The position numbers and the translations under genes were made by a program. Below are positions 47,051 through 58,473 of a stretch of 64,000 bases of DNA, in pieces. The DNA is taken from contig CM057473.1 in the NCBI GenBank assembly GCA_030035585.1, positions 13,876,501 to 13,940,500 of the forward strand. Reading direction: 5' to 3'. Origin of the DNA: Dugong dugon (taxonomy: Eukaryota > Chordata > Mammalia > Sirenia > Dugongidae). Each line of letters starts with the position of its first letter. Within the stretch, counting starts at the first letter, position 1. The notes under the pieces were generated by a model. The model did no database searches. It was not told the DNA's origin and saw only the letters and a program-made list of their open reading frames with translations.

Positions 47051-50045
47051 GTTGTTTTTGTTAGGTGCCATAGAGTTGGTTCTGACTCATAGCAACCCTA
47101 TGTACTACAGAATGAAACACTACCCCATCCTGCGCCAACCTCACAATCGTTGTTATGCTTGAGCCCATTGCTGTAGCCACTGTGTCAATACATCTCATTG
47201 AGGGCCTTCCTCTTTTTCACTGACCTTCTACTTTACCAAGCATAATTTCCTTCTCCAGGGACTGATCTCTCCTGACAACATGTCCAAAGTGTGTAAGACG
47301 TAGTCTGGCCATTCTTGCTCCTAAGGAGCATTCTGGCTGTACTTCTTTCAAGACAGATTTGTTCATTCTTTTGGCAGTCCATGGTATATTCAATATTCTT
47401 TGCCAGCGCCATAATTCATAGGCATCAATTTTTCTTCCATCTTCCTTATTCATTGTCCACCTTTCCATGCATATGATGCAATTGAAAATATCATGGCTTG
47501 GGTCAGGTGCACCTTAGTCTTCATGGTGACATCTTTGCTTTTCAACACTTTGAAGAGTTCCTTGGTAGCAGATTTGTCCAATGCAATGTGTCTTTTGATT
47601 TCTTGACGGCTGCTTCCATGAGTGTTGATTGTGGATCCAAGTAAAATGAAATCCTTGACAACTTCAATATTTTCTCTGTTTAGCATGACGTTGCTTATTG
47701 GTCCAGTTGTGAGGATTTTTGTTTTCCTTCTATAGAGGTGTAATCCATGCTGAAGGCTGTGGTCTTTGATCTTCATCAGTGAATCCTTCAAGTCCTCTTC
47801 GCTTTCAGCAAGCAAGTTTGTGTCATCTGCATAAGGCAGGTTGTTAATGAGTCTTCCTCCAATCCTGATGCCCTGTTCTTCTTCATATAGTCCAGCTTCT
47901 TGGATTATTTGCTCAGCATACAGATTGAATAGGTATGGCGAAAGGATCCAATACTGACTCATATATTTCCTGACTTTAAACCATGCAGTTTCCCCTTGTT
48001 CTCTCCGAACGACTGCCTCTTGATCCATGTACAGGTTCCTCATGAGCACAATTAAGTGTTCTGGTATTCTCATAATTTGTTTTGATCCACACAATTAAAT
48101 GCCTTTGCATAGTCAATAAAACACAGGTAAACATCTTTCTGGTATTCTCTGCTTTCGGCTGGGATCCATGTGACATCAGCAATGGTACCCCTGGTTCCAC
48201 GTCGTCTTTTGAATCCAGCCTGAATTTCTGGCAATTCCTTGTGGATATACTGCTGCAGCCACTTCTCAATGACCTTCAGCAAAATTTTACTTGTGTATGA
48301 TATTAATGATATTGTTCAATAATTTCCACATTTCGTTGGATCACCTGTCTTGGAAACATGAGTAAATATGGATCTCTTCCATTCTGTTGGCCAGTTAGCT
48401 GTCTTCCAAATTTCTTGGCATGGACGAGTGAGCACTTTCAGCTCCGCATCCATTTGTTGAAACATCTTGACTGATGTTCCATCGATTCCTGGAGGCTTGT
48501 TTTTTGCCAGTGCTTTCTGTGCAGCTTTGACCTCTTCCTTCAGTACCATTGGTTCCTGATCATATGCGACTTCTTGAAATGGTTGAACATCAACCAATTC
48601 TTTTTGATATAATGACTCTGTGTATTCTTTCCATCTTCTTTTGACACTTCCTGAGTCATTAAATATTTTTGCCATAGAATCCTTCACTAATGCAACTCGA
48701 GGCTTGAATTTTTTCTTCAATTCCTTCAGCTTGAGAAATGCTGAGCCTGCTCTTCCCTTTTGATTTTCTATCTCCAGCTCTTTGCACATGTCAATATAAT
48801 ATTTTACTTTATCTTCTCAAGCTGCCCTTTGAAATCTTCTGTTCATTTATTTTACTTCATCATTTTTTTCCTTTTGCTTTAGCTACTTGACATTCAAGAG
48901 CAAGTTTCAGAGTCTCTTCTGACATCCATTTTGGTCTTTTCTTTCTTTCCTGTCTTTTTAATGACCTCTTGCTTTCTTCACGTATGATGTCCTTGATGTC
49001 ATTCCACAACTCGTCTGGTCTTCACTCATTAGTGTTCAACACATCAAATCTACTCTTGAGACGGTCTCTAAATAAAGGTGGGATATACTCAACGTCGTAC
49101 TTTGGTTCTCATAGACTTGTTCTAATTTTCTTCAGCTTAGATTTGAACTTGCATAGGAGCAATTGATGGTATGTTGAGCAGTCGGCCCCTGGCCTTGTTC
49201 TGACTGATGATATTTAGCTTTTCCATTGTCTCTTTCCACAGACGTGGTTGATTTGATTCCTGTGTATTCCATCTGGTGAGGTCCATGTTTATGTTGGTGT
49301 AAAAAGGTATTTGCAATGAAGAAGTCGTAGGTCTTGCAAAATTCTATTACGCAATCTATGGCATCGTTTCTATCACCAAGGCCATATTTTCTGACTACTG
49401 ATCCTTCTTCTTTATTTTCAACTTTCACATTCCAATCACCAGTAATTATCAATGCATCCTGATTGCACGTTCAATCAATTTCAGACTGTAGAAGCTGGTA
49501 AAAATCTTCAGGTTCTTCATCTTTGGCCTTAGTGGTTGATGCGTAAATTTGAATAATAGTCATATTAACTGGTCTTCCTTGTAGGCATATAGATATTGAT
49601 GTTTATATGTTCCATTTCATTTTTGATGATTTCCAATTTTCCTAGATTCATACTTCATACATTCCACATTCTGATTATTAATGGGTGTTTGCAGTTGTTT
49701 CTTCTCATTTTGTGTCATGCCACATAAGCACATGAAGGTCCCAAAAGCTTGACTCCATCCACGTCATTAAGGTTGACTCTACTCTGAGGAGGCAGCTCTT
49801 CCTCAGTCGTCCTTTTAGTGCCTTCCAACCTGGGTGGGGCTCATCTTCTGGCACTATATCAGACAATGTTCTGCTGCTATTCATAAGGTTTTCCCTGGCT
49901 AATTCTTTTCAAAAGTAGACTGATGGGTCCTTCTTCTTAGTCTGGAAGCTCAGCTGAAACCTGTCCACCATGGGTAACCCTGCTGGTATCTGAATACCAG
50001 TGGCATCGCTTCCAGCATCACAACAACACGAAAGCCATGTAGGGG
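47051..50045 (-). mobile_element. Near-full-length RTE-class LINE, 2995 bp
   Basis: This minus-strand non-LTR retrotransposon has a perfect 13-bp target-site duplication (AAAGAGACCCTAT, 47038-47050 and 50046-50058). Its 3' terminus is at 47051 ('gttaggtgcc' complement) and its 5' end near 50045. A single ORF of the RTE type encodes an AP-like endonuclease and a reverse transcriptase. It belongs to the elephant RTE1 group by recall, unverified. Several frameshifts and stops make it inactive. It sits inside an AfroSINE, so it is younger than that copy. Confidence 0.93.
47217..49452 (-). pseudogene. RTE ORF (endonuclease/reverse transcriptase), disrupted
   Basis: Read in sense direction, an endonuclease remnant with MIITGDWN (GDWN at 49440-49429) comes first. 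A linker and fingers region with VLKEEVKAAQKALAKNKPPG, followed by IDGTSVKMFQQM, lies in 48789-48316. The reverse transcriptase core lies in 48282-48070 (FIDYAKAFNCVDQ) and 48094-47450 (YADD at 47833-47822). A C-terminal region with WTMNKEDGRKIDA lies in 47468-47217. The order and YADD box are those of RTE-clade LINEs. At least four frame breaks separate the parts. The N-terminal half of the endonuclease is poorly preserved upstream of 49452, and its start is not called. Confidence 0.88.
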
Positions 50046-50058
50046 AAAGAGACCCTAT
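50046..50058 (+). repeat. Target-site duplication of the RTE, right copy
   Basis: AAAGAGACCCTAT is identical to 47038-47050. Confidence 0.92.
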
Positions 50059-50138
50059 AGGGTAAGGGAAAACTGCCCCTTAAGGTTTTTAAGACTGTAG
50101 TCTTTATGGAAGCAGACTACCACATCTTTCTTCCATGT
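50059..50138 (-). mobile_element. AfroSINE fragment, right half (split by RTE)
   Basis: This continues the SINE of 46992-47050: 'agggtaagggaaaactgcc' then 'ctttatggaagcagac', which is the long-form middle. The tRNA-like head is missing, so the SINE was 5'-truncated. Confidence 0.8.
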
Positions 50139-50149
50139 GTAATGTATTA

Positions 50150-50970
50150 AATAAATCATATTTCTTTGTCAATTCGAAACCAACTTCCTCCTTCTTTAAG
50201 TAAGTTCTATAACTTCTTTCTAACTACTTAAGGTCCTGCTTTCTTTCTTATATTACTTTGTTTTTAAAATACAGAATGCATTTAACCCACTGAATTTAGT
50301 TGAGTAGAGCTTTGGTTACCTTCCAGAAGTTTCCAAGTATTTGTTTTCCACTTTAATATAATGACTGATTAAACATGTTTTATACATTAATTAACCTTTT
50401 TTTGCTTAAAATTTTATTCATCTTTTTTTTTCATAGTATTTGAATATGATAATTCCACTGCTGTACAGTTTCTTTTCTTTTTTATGATTATCTACATTCT
50501 TTGCAGGATAATTTTTTTTTTAATTTTTCTGATTGAATGGAAGTGCATATTGTCTAGGAGATTTCTACTGATATACCTTATCTCAGCCTTATTGATGCTG
50601 TCATTCATACTCTGTATATTGTTTATTGATTATTGAATTTAATTTATGTGTCAAAGAACAAATGGCATAGTAACGTGTCTGTCAGTTCTGCCTTGCTTAT
50701 CTTTGCCTTGCTTATTTAGCTGCTATGATAGTTAACAAATGAACATTTATGGATATAAACAGTTTGATGGCTATACACAGTCTGCTTCTGACATTTGGTC
50801 TCCATTACTTCCAATCTCCATTACTTCCTAGTGCTAGTAATACTTTGGATAGCATTAATATTGTTGCTTGTGCTTTTATTTCCTAAACATTTTCTAGGTT
50901 TACATTTATAAATATTCAGTTTTGAAATTCATGTGTGTTTTTCATTCAGAGGCTGATACAAAAAAAAAAA
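50150..50970. other. Unassigned AT-rich DNA
   Basis: No recognised gene or repeat. T-runs occur near 50424 and 50513. Confidence 0.35.
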
Positions 50971-51170
50971 AAAAAAAACACAAATGGCTCAGTGGTTAAG
51001 AGCTTGGCTGCTAACCGAAAGGTCAGCAGTTCAAATCCACCAGCTGCTCCTTGGGAACCGTATGGGGCAGTTCTATTCCTTCCTAAAGGGTAGCTATGAG
51101 TCAGAACCAACTATAACAAGCTATGAGTCAGAACCGACTCCAGGGCACATAACAACAACAACAACAGCAA
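50971..51170 (+). mobile_element. AfroSINE with an RTE-type 3' tail
   Basis: After a poly(A) run (50961-50978), the head reads 'ggctcagtggttaagagc' and the body is short-form. The end is unusual: 'agctatgagtcagaacc' occurs twice (about 51092 and 51121), and after the second copy the tail reads 'cagggcacataacaacaacaa'. Ordinary copies end in 'ggcaacgggtttggtttt' instead. The CAC-TAACAAC-type tail is that of the RTE in this window. Confidence 0.85.
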
Positions 51171-51171
51171 C

Positions 51172-51173
<2 letters not shown>

Positions 51174-51260
<87 letters not shown>
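51174..51260 (+). repeat. (TG)n-(AT)n compound microsatellite
   Basis: About 20 TG units (51174-51213) pass directly into about 23 AT units (51214-51260), immediately after the AfroSINE. A microsatellite of this type often arises at SINE tails. Confidence 0.95.
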
Positions 51261-51261
<1 letters not shown>

Positions 51262-53494
51262 GCATATAAGCAATCCTCATTTTGCACAAAATAATGTAGA
51301 CTGAACTTTAGGCAAATCTGAAGAATATTTTTTTTTAATCAGAAGATATGGTTCAATGTATTTTATTTTTAAATTTATATATTGTAAATATTTTTTCTCA
51401 ACTGTATTTCTATATAAGTTCACTTGTTTATACTTTCTTTTTCTATTATTTTTTATCTTTTTTACATGTTCTGTATTTTGTCAAATAGATTTTTCATTGG
51501 TTTGAAAACGTATATAGTGTTTCCAATTTTACTAGAAGTTATAATTAAATTCATAGTCACATTTTGAGTTATATATATATACCTGTATGAAGCCTCATAA
51601 TAACAAACAATTTTACTTCCCTCAAATCCCGTGGAAGTTTCAATAGTATGTTAGCCTCACACTATTCCTCCTTCCTTCCAATGTCCTCATGATGACATAA
51701 TCTGAGATGATTAAAATAAACCCACTTTCCCCAACTTCTTGACTGAAAGTAATGCGTTTACTCAGATATTGAGCAACAATATACTTATTAAAGAAATGGA
51801 AAGATGACTGTTGTTTGTGATACATTAAACTTAAAGCAAAGAAATAAACAAACAAATATACACAGAACTTCTTAGCTATCAAATCATGCTGAAGCAAAGA
51901 TCTTAGAAAAACTGAAATCTGACTCAGGTTCTTTTTTAAGTAAAAACAGTGAAGTTGGTATTTATCCATTTGGAATGCAAACATATCCTGCAAACTGTGA
52001 AATATTATAAAATATATTTTAGAGAATTGCATGAAATGCAATATATGATTATGGTCAGGAAGTGTTATAAATACCTTGCTTCCACCATATACATATAATT
52101 TTCTGGAATATTCCACACTTTTTTTTAAAACAAGCATATAATCTAAAGGATATTTAAACATCAGCTTTTGTAATTATGTGTGATTTGTACAGTTGTCCTT
52201 CAATTTTACTACATACACTTTAATTCCCATTTGAGTCAAAATTGACTCGAAGGCAACGGGTACCCCACCCTTGCCGGTAATAAAGTGTAGGTACAAAGGC
52301 AATCAGTTTTTCCACAATTTTATGTCTTGGTATCTTGCCACATATTTGTCAGCTGAAGGATTATGGATGGACAGTGCACTATAAACTCCTTAACACGAAC
52401 ATATGGAAACATTATTTTCTTTAAGCATGAGTTTGATGTGGGGCTAGCTGTGTCTCCCAGCCTGAATCTGTTTTAGAAAGGATACAGTGGATAGGAAAAA
52501 TTAAAAGAGTCAAAATTCAAATATTATTTCCTTCATATGCACTAAGCATGATCAAGAAATTAGCAGGGGAGAGATTATTTTCTTTTCAGATAGAGTAAAT
52601 GCATAGATTTCCTGCATGAATTAAGGACTCAGAAAACCCAGACACAGTCTGTGTAGGAATTCTGGGGAGTTACGAATAATTCAGCATGAATGTGCTGCGT
52701 GTGGGAGTTGAGTTATAAAGCTTCCCTAGGGGATTTGTAAAATTTTTTGTGGACAGCAATAGTGTCTCCTAAGTCTACTAACAGGATCCCATGGGCCAGC
52801 CCTGCAAGCTCTCTACCAAGGAAACTCTGTCTCTTGAGAATAAAATCATAGATTGATTTAATGTTCTGTAAGTGTTAGGAGGTTACCAGGGATGACTCTC
52901 TCAGTATGTTTTCCTCTTGGATCTTGAGTGAAGACATACATGCAAAAAGAGAATTTGTTAATTCATAATCCGCCTGCTCAGTGTCATCATAGCCTAGCCT
53001 CTGCCAGTTCAAACTTGAGTTCAACTTCACTGAAGTCATCTTTTCTTTCTGATAATCAATTATTTTTAAATTATGGGAAACTTCTAAGGCATGGGATTGT
53101 TGTGTGTGCTGCTGTTAAAACTGTGGCTTATGCGCTAGCAAATTACACAGTCTAGACTAAAGGGTCAGGCACAGCACACGTGCTGAATAAAGGATACAAT
53201 TATGTGCCCACTGGTCTCTATACATGGGCTCAGGCTAATTGCATTGCTGGCAGTTGGTGTGGTGCAACCTGGGAGGAAAGGTGTGCCCACATACTCATTG
53301 CAGAGCTTGGTGAAGCTTTAGAAGAAGGTAAGTGTTTTTTTAGAACAAGGCAAGTACTCTTAAATTTATTGTTCTACACCCAGAGGAGCTGGAGAAAACC
53401 TTAAGCATGATTTTTAGCCAATACTAGTGAATGGTCTGTTGTTCCCAGGAGAGAAATATATTGTATGATCTCAAGTTTACAAGAGAAATTATTA
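51261..53494. other. Unassigned DNA
   Basis: About 2.2 kb without a supported gene. A minus-strand open frame of 173 codons (52161-51640) has no stop over ~520 bases. It is rich in F, Y, L and S, has no recognisable domain, and is probably chance in AT-rich DNA. A plus-strand 3'-end-like SINE scrap, 'gaaggcaacgggta', lies at about 52228-52262. Confidence 0.35.
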
Positions 53495-53692
53495 AAATTG
53501 GTGGTGCAGTGGTTAAAGTGTTTGGTTGCTAACCAAAAGGTCAGCGGTTCGAACCCATTAGCTGTTCCTAGGGAGAAAAATGTGGCAGTCTGCTTCTCTA
53601 AAGATGTACAGCCATGGAAACCCTATGGGGTAGTTCTACTCTTACAGGGGTCGCTATGAGTCAGAATTGACAAGGAGGCGATGGGTAATGAT
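53495..53692 (+). mobile_element. AfroSINE, long form
   Basis: It has a 'ggtggtgcagtggttaaag' head, an intact B-box-like 'gcggttcgaaccc', the long-form middle 'gagaaaaatgtggcagtctg' and 'gtcgctatgagtcagaattg' near the 3' end. The 5' end lacks the initial 'gagccc'. Confidence 0.87.
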
Positions 53693-54693
53693 ATTAGTTT
53701 TATATCATTTATTTAGTTATGGATTATATTTCTTCATGAATACACAGCTTTGTGTAATCCTTTTTGAACTGAAGTATCTGAGGTAAAGGCTCTGAGGATG
53801 TGTCTTCTTTACATAAATAGACACCCATGAATTTAATATATTTCCATTATTCTGTTAAAAGTTGTAAATTTCTGGAGAGATTGAAAAATAGATTTAAAAA
53901 TGTGTACATACAGAATTCCCTTCATGGGGACTTCTGATTTTGAAAAATTGTGAATTTCATAAATGTTCCTAAACATTTATACTAAGTTGTAGCAGGCTCA
54001 ATGTGATACACATTCATCGATTTGGGGGTAGAGGAGGCACGTGAAAACTTCACATAAATGAGAATGGCAGCCCTAAAGAATCCCAGAAGAACCAAATACC
54101 AAGTCAAACTTCTGAGATTCTTTAAGATTGTCATTCAAGCTTAAGTGCAGGTTTTATGCACTGCCCCCTTCCCCTGCAAACCAATAAATTGAGCCTAAGA
54201 CCGGTCAAAATTTCCCTCCAAAAAATTCTGTCTGATCCTCTTATATCCTCAGGTGAATTAATATCAAGACATATCAGTGTGTGCACACATACACAGATAT
54301 ACACATACAAATTATGTATATGTGTGTGTTCACTTGAGTAGAACGTTTCCACAACTTAATAATGATGTATTTGATAACCTTCTGCTGACTCTATTGGGCA
54401 GGTCTCAATGCTCCATAATTCAAGCATTACTACCCCTGAACGTTTTATCTTGTATTCAGTCAAAACTTTTCTGTCACTCTCTTGTATTTGATTACCTTTC
54501 TGCATTATACAAACTTGCTTCAATAACATCAATAGAAGCCCACCTGTCCTGGCCCTATTAAGAAAACTCCTTGGATAAGGAAAATACCATACCTTTGTAA
54601 CATCTCTCCATAAAACTCAAAATACCTCAAAGATATCGTAAAAGAATCACCAAAATCTGAGGTGAACATGAGTCGCAAGACTTACAAGACAGT
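53693..54693. other. Unassigned DNA
   Basis: No supported gene. A short TG/TATA-type tract lies at about 54300-54330. Confidence 0.35.
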
Positions 54694-54704
54694 CTACAGA
54701 CAGA

Positions 54705-54840
54705 GAGCCCTGGTGGTGCAGTGGTTAAAAGCTCAGCTGCTAACCAAAAGGTTGGTAGCTCAAATCCACCAGCCGCTCCTTGGTAACTCAATGGGGCAGT
54801 TCTACTCTGTCCTATAGGGTCACTATGAGTCGGAATCAAA
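54705..54840 (+). mobile_element. AfroSINE, short form, missing its 3' tail
   Basis: The head 'gagccctggtggtgcag' and body through 'ctatgagtcggaatc' are preserved, but the usual 'ggcaacgggtttgg' end is absent. Near-perfect flanks CTACAGACAGA (54694-54704) and CTATAGACAG (54841-54850) suggest it inserted in this short form. Confidence 0.88.
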
Positions 54841-54851
54841 CTATAGACAGA

Positions 54852-55161
54852 TCTGCCCTGATTTCAGCATTCACTTACATTCCAAAGTCAGTAAAATTTA
54901 CTAGAATGACTAAAAGCTTTAGTCACAATCTCAATATCAGCACTACTCTCAAAAAATGCTCTGCTAAGCGTATGCCCTAAAGAGGCTCAGGGGTTGAACA
55001 TTAATATACATAAACTAAAAGAAACAAAGTGAGAAAAATCAGCTAACTATTCAAAAAAATAAAATGAGCTTTTGATAACTACTCACCGGGACTTCTCATG
55101 CAATAGTACTTGCTTTTGTTTCTGATTTACCAACTAAGGGGCTAAAACAATTAACATCCAC
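54852..55161. other. Unassigned DNA
   Basis: Spacer between two AfroSINEs with no recognised feature. Confidence 0.35.
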
Positions 55162-55174
55162 CTGTATCAGTTGA

Positions 55175-55357
55175 GGAACCCTGGTGGCACAGTGGTTCAG
55201 AGCTCAGCTGCTAACCAAAAGGTCGGCGGTTTGAATCCACCAGCCACTCGTTGGAAACCCTATGGGACAGTTCTACTCTGTCCTATACCGTCACTATGAG
55301 TTGGAATCAACTCGACAGCAACAGGTTTAGGTTTTTGTTTTGTTTTTTTTTTTTATT
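55175..55357 (+). mobile_element. AfroSINE, short form, complete
   Basis: Complete from 'ggaaccctggtggcacag' to 'gacagcaacaggtttaggttt', followed by a T-rich tail. A 13-bp duplication with one mismatch, CTGTATCAGTTGA (55162-55174) and CTGTATTAGTTGA (55358-55370), defines the insertion. This is the clearest young-looking copy. Confidence 0.94.
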
Positions 55358-55370
55358 CTGTATTAGTTGA

Positions 55371-55639
55371 CAGGCACAAAGTTAACTTACCTTGTTAGTG
55401 TAAGTAATTGTTTGCATCAATTGTTAAAATGATAAAAGGAAAACTTCTGAAATAAATCCATGAGTTTACTGAGTCAAAGCTTTGAAACATGGAAAGGTAA
55501 TATGGAATCTTCAGATGTAAGGAAAGTGGACAAACCCTCCCAAAAGTTTGGGAAATAAAAATGAAAGACCCAGTGCTGAGAGCCTTTCATTTCTCTGAGA
55601 AAGCAGTGTTTAAGTCATCACTGAATACATAACAGTGAA
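55371..55639. other. Unassigned DNA
   Basis: No recognised feature. Confidence 0.35.
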
Positions 55640-56125
55640 CATCAAAACTTGAAGACTTAAAGCAATAGTCATTTATTTGCTCACAGTTTTGCAATATGGG
55701 CTGAGTTCAGCTATAGAGTTATTCTGCTGATCTTGGCTTAAGTCACAACATGGCTGCAGTCACACAGAAGCTTGGCTGGGGCTGCAGATTCAGATTAGCA
55801 CATTGTCATGTCTTCTACCTCAACTTCAATGACCAGAAAACCTGGGAAGTTCCAGGTCAGCTTTGTGTGAATGCATGTGTGTGAGTGTGTCTGTGTGTGT
55901 CTGTGTGTGTGTGCGTCCATCAGGGTAGCAGCACTCCTCACAGGTGAATCACATCTTTGAGAAGGTAGAAACAGAAATTGCCAGTACTCTTTTAAGAAGA
56001 TTCCAGAAGTGGCACCATGTTGCTTCTGCTACACTCTGCTGGCCAAACTTATCAAAAGGCTAGCTCAGATTCAGGTGATAGGGATCTTGGCATCAGTCTC
56101 TTTATGGGAGGAGCTGCAAATATTT
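55640..56125 (-). mobile_element. MaLR-like LTR remnant (MLT1-type, probable)
   Basis: In minus orientation the order 'atttgctcacagttttgca', 'gggctgagttcagctat', 'gttattctgctgatcttgg', 'acactctgctggccaaac' and 'tgggaggagctgcaaat' fits the same repeat type as 22440-22900 and 23900-24310. A TG microsatellite at about 55869-55911 sits within it. Confidence 0.55.
55869..55911 (+). repeat. Imperfect (TG)n microsatellite
   Basis: GTGTGTGAGTGTGTCTGTG-type tract of about 40 bases, interrupted. Confidence 0.8.
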
Positions 56126-57835
56126 TATATTCATTTTTAATTTCCAATAAATGCCTTTTACAAACTATGTATGCTTTTCAAACACGCAAACTCACCCTTT
56201 CCCAAGATCTTCAAAGTGTCATGTTACAGTGTAAACTCTCCTTAAAGTCCACAATCTCATCACCTAAATTATATGCAGGTGAGGGTGAGATTTTTCAGAT
56301 TCAAATGTCTGTTAAAAAACATAGGAAAGGATAGGATAATCACAACATGGGAAGCAAAAAACAGTAACTGATCTCTAGCGATTCTGAAATGCAAGCAGAT
56401 ATATGTCACCACTTACCTCTGTTCCATAAGCAAAGAATGTGTTATTTCCTCTGGTAGGTGGCCAGGGAGATGAACTGATCAGCAGAACCAAACAGGATTG
56501 TAAAGCTCAATTTATTCATTAAAATAGGGGTTAAGATTCAAACACTAGAAGTCTAAGGAGATAATTGTTTGCTTTTCACTCCAGAGTCCAATTTCCTCTG
56601 CTGCCATTGGGCTCATAACTTTGATATTACTGTCATTAGCTGCCATTGAGCCAATTCCAACTCATGGTAACCCCATGATGATCTCATGCCAAAAGTTATA
56701 CTGGGGGAGGGTTTGGTTTCATCTATGTTTAGGTTTATTTCATGTCAGACATTGCCAGGCATCTTTTCCGGGAAGGTCTAGGACCAAACACTGTGAGTGT
56801 GATTGACTTGAAATCCACAATTATTTGAGTGTGCTAGACCTTGACTCTGAGAAATCATGAGGCTATTAATAAGCAAGACAACTAGACCTCAAGATAGCAA
56901 TGTTGTGAGTTTTTGTAAACACAAAACTGAGACTTTGCAACTGCCTGAGCATGAGGCAATGAAACTTCAACCCTGGCAGACTGCGAGCCTACAGACCGTG
57001 AAACTGGGAAATAATGAGGCCACAAAACTGTAAAAGCCCATTACTGCAAGACTGAGATTGTGAGACGTCGTTTTGCTTGCTATTTCCACCCCAGCATCTG
57101 CTTTCCTGACATTTCTGTGTAAGAGAATTACTTAGTGAAAAATATTTTCTTTATGTATATGACTTCTAAATATCAAACTCAACACTCTAGTTCCCAGGTT
57201 CATCCAATATTTTACTAGCTTCTACTCACCTAAGTAAATATTGTCCTTCTCAAATCTCCCTGGTCTATTTACTCCTTCTTTTGTACTCATAGTTAAAGGC
57301 CATGATTTCTACTAGATAAACTTAGATTCTCTACCTAATTCTGCAGTTTTTAATTTCAGCTATGTAAGATTGCTTTCTTGTGTTTTTAAAGATGTTTAAT
57401 TGGGGGTTCATATTCCTTGGGACTTTATCTGTAGGTACTATTTGAGGATAGATTTTGAAATTCATTTTTCCAGTAAGAATTTGCATATGATTCTTCCTAG
57501 AGTCAGGTGATGCAAACAACCCAAGAGTTTCCTATGTGACATATTAGATTTTTATTGGGGGGGGGGGTGTACAGGGGGAAAGGCACCACACAGACCTGCC
57601 AATTCAGGCTTCAATTTGAGTGTAACTCAAAATCAAGGGCAGAAATATGAATAGGAATCTGAAAATAGGATATCTGATGAGAATCTTCTTTATTTTTTTG
57701 ATTGTTTTCTTTCTACTCAAAGCAAACAAGTGACTTTCCGTAGGCTGCTTTTGTATGTTTGCTTGGTTGTTTATTTTTATCTTTTATTCCCCTCAGTTGC
57801 TAATTGATGTTGTTTTTCTTCAGGATTGGTTTTAT
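56126..57835. other. Unassigned DNA
   Basis: A minus-strand AfroSINE 3'-end-like scrap ('tgccattgagccaattcc') may lie at 56637-56690. A run of 11 G lies at 57557-57567. A block at about 56850-57060 has loosely repeated 'gaaatcatgaggct'-like and 'gaaataatgaggcc'-like motifs. No gene supported. Confidence 0.38.
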
Positions 57836-58470
57836 TGTTTTGTGAGTTTCCTTGTGCTGCAGTAACAAAATACTACAATGTGGGTAGCTTTAAAGAACAT
57901 AAATTTTTATTTTCTCGTAGCTCTGGAGAATAGAAGTCCAAATCAGTGTATCAGCCATGTTTATTCCTTCTGAGGACTTTGGGAGAGCTTTTCATAGTGG
58001 CTAGTGGCTACTGGCAATTCTTGGTGTTCCTTTGCTGCTTGTTGGTGTAACTTCGTATGGTGTCTTTCCCATGTACTTGTGTCTCTCCATATCTGTTCAG
58101 TGATTTTATAAGACAGCACCAGAAGGGATTAGGAGTCCGGTGGTGCAAATAGTTACACATGCAACTATTAACTGAAAGGTGAGTAGTTCGAACTCACCCA
58201 AAGACACCTCAAATGAAAGTGCCTGGCGATCTGCTTCTGAAAGGTCACAGCTGTGAAAATTCTACGGAGTTCAGTTCTACTCTGCAAAACATAGGGTGAC
58301 TATGAGTCAGAATTCACTTAACGGCAACTGGTTAGAAGGACTTAGGACTCACGCTACTCTAGTGTGAATTCATTAACTCATAACATCTCAAAGAAAAACC
58401 CTATTTCTCCAAATAAGGTCACATTCACTGGTGCAGGAATTAAGACTTTACCATAACTTTTTGGGGCACT
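57836..58470 (-). mobile_element. MLT1-like MaLR LTR, split by an AfroSINE
   Basis: The left edge 'gtgctgcagtaacaaaatac' and 'aacataaatttttattttctc', and the right edge 'ctatttctccaaataagg', 'tcacattcactggtgcag' and 'ttttggggcac', are a good match to the MLT1 plan in minus orientation. An AfroSINE at 58145-58333 interrupts it. Confidence 0.7.
58145..58333 (+). mobile_element. AfroSINE, older form, nested in the MLT1-like LTR
   Basis: Head 'gtccggtggtgcaaatag', older-form middle 'aagacacctcaaatgaaag' and end 'cttaacggcaactggtt'. A 14-bp duplication with one mismatch, AGAAGGGATTAGGA (58131-58144) and AGAAGGACTTAGGA (58334-58347), defines it. Confidence 0.92.
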
Positions 58471-58473
58471 GTG

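Noticed and set aside
51640-52161. A 173-codon minus-strand open frame
   Set aside because: It is in AT-rich DNA, rich in F, Y, L and S, and shows no recognisable domain. There is no flanking support.
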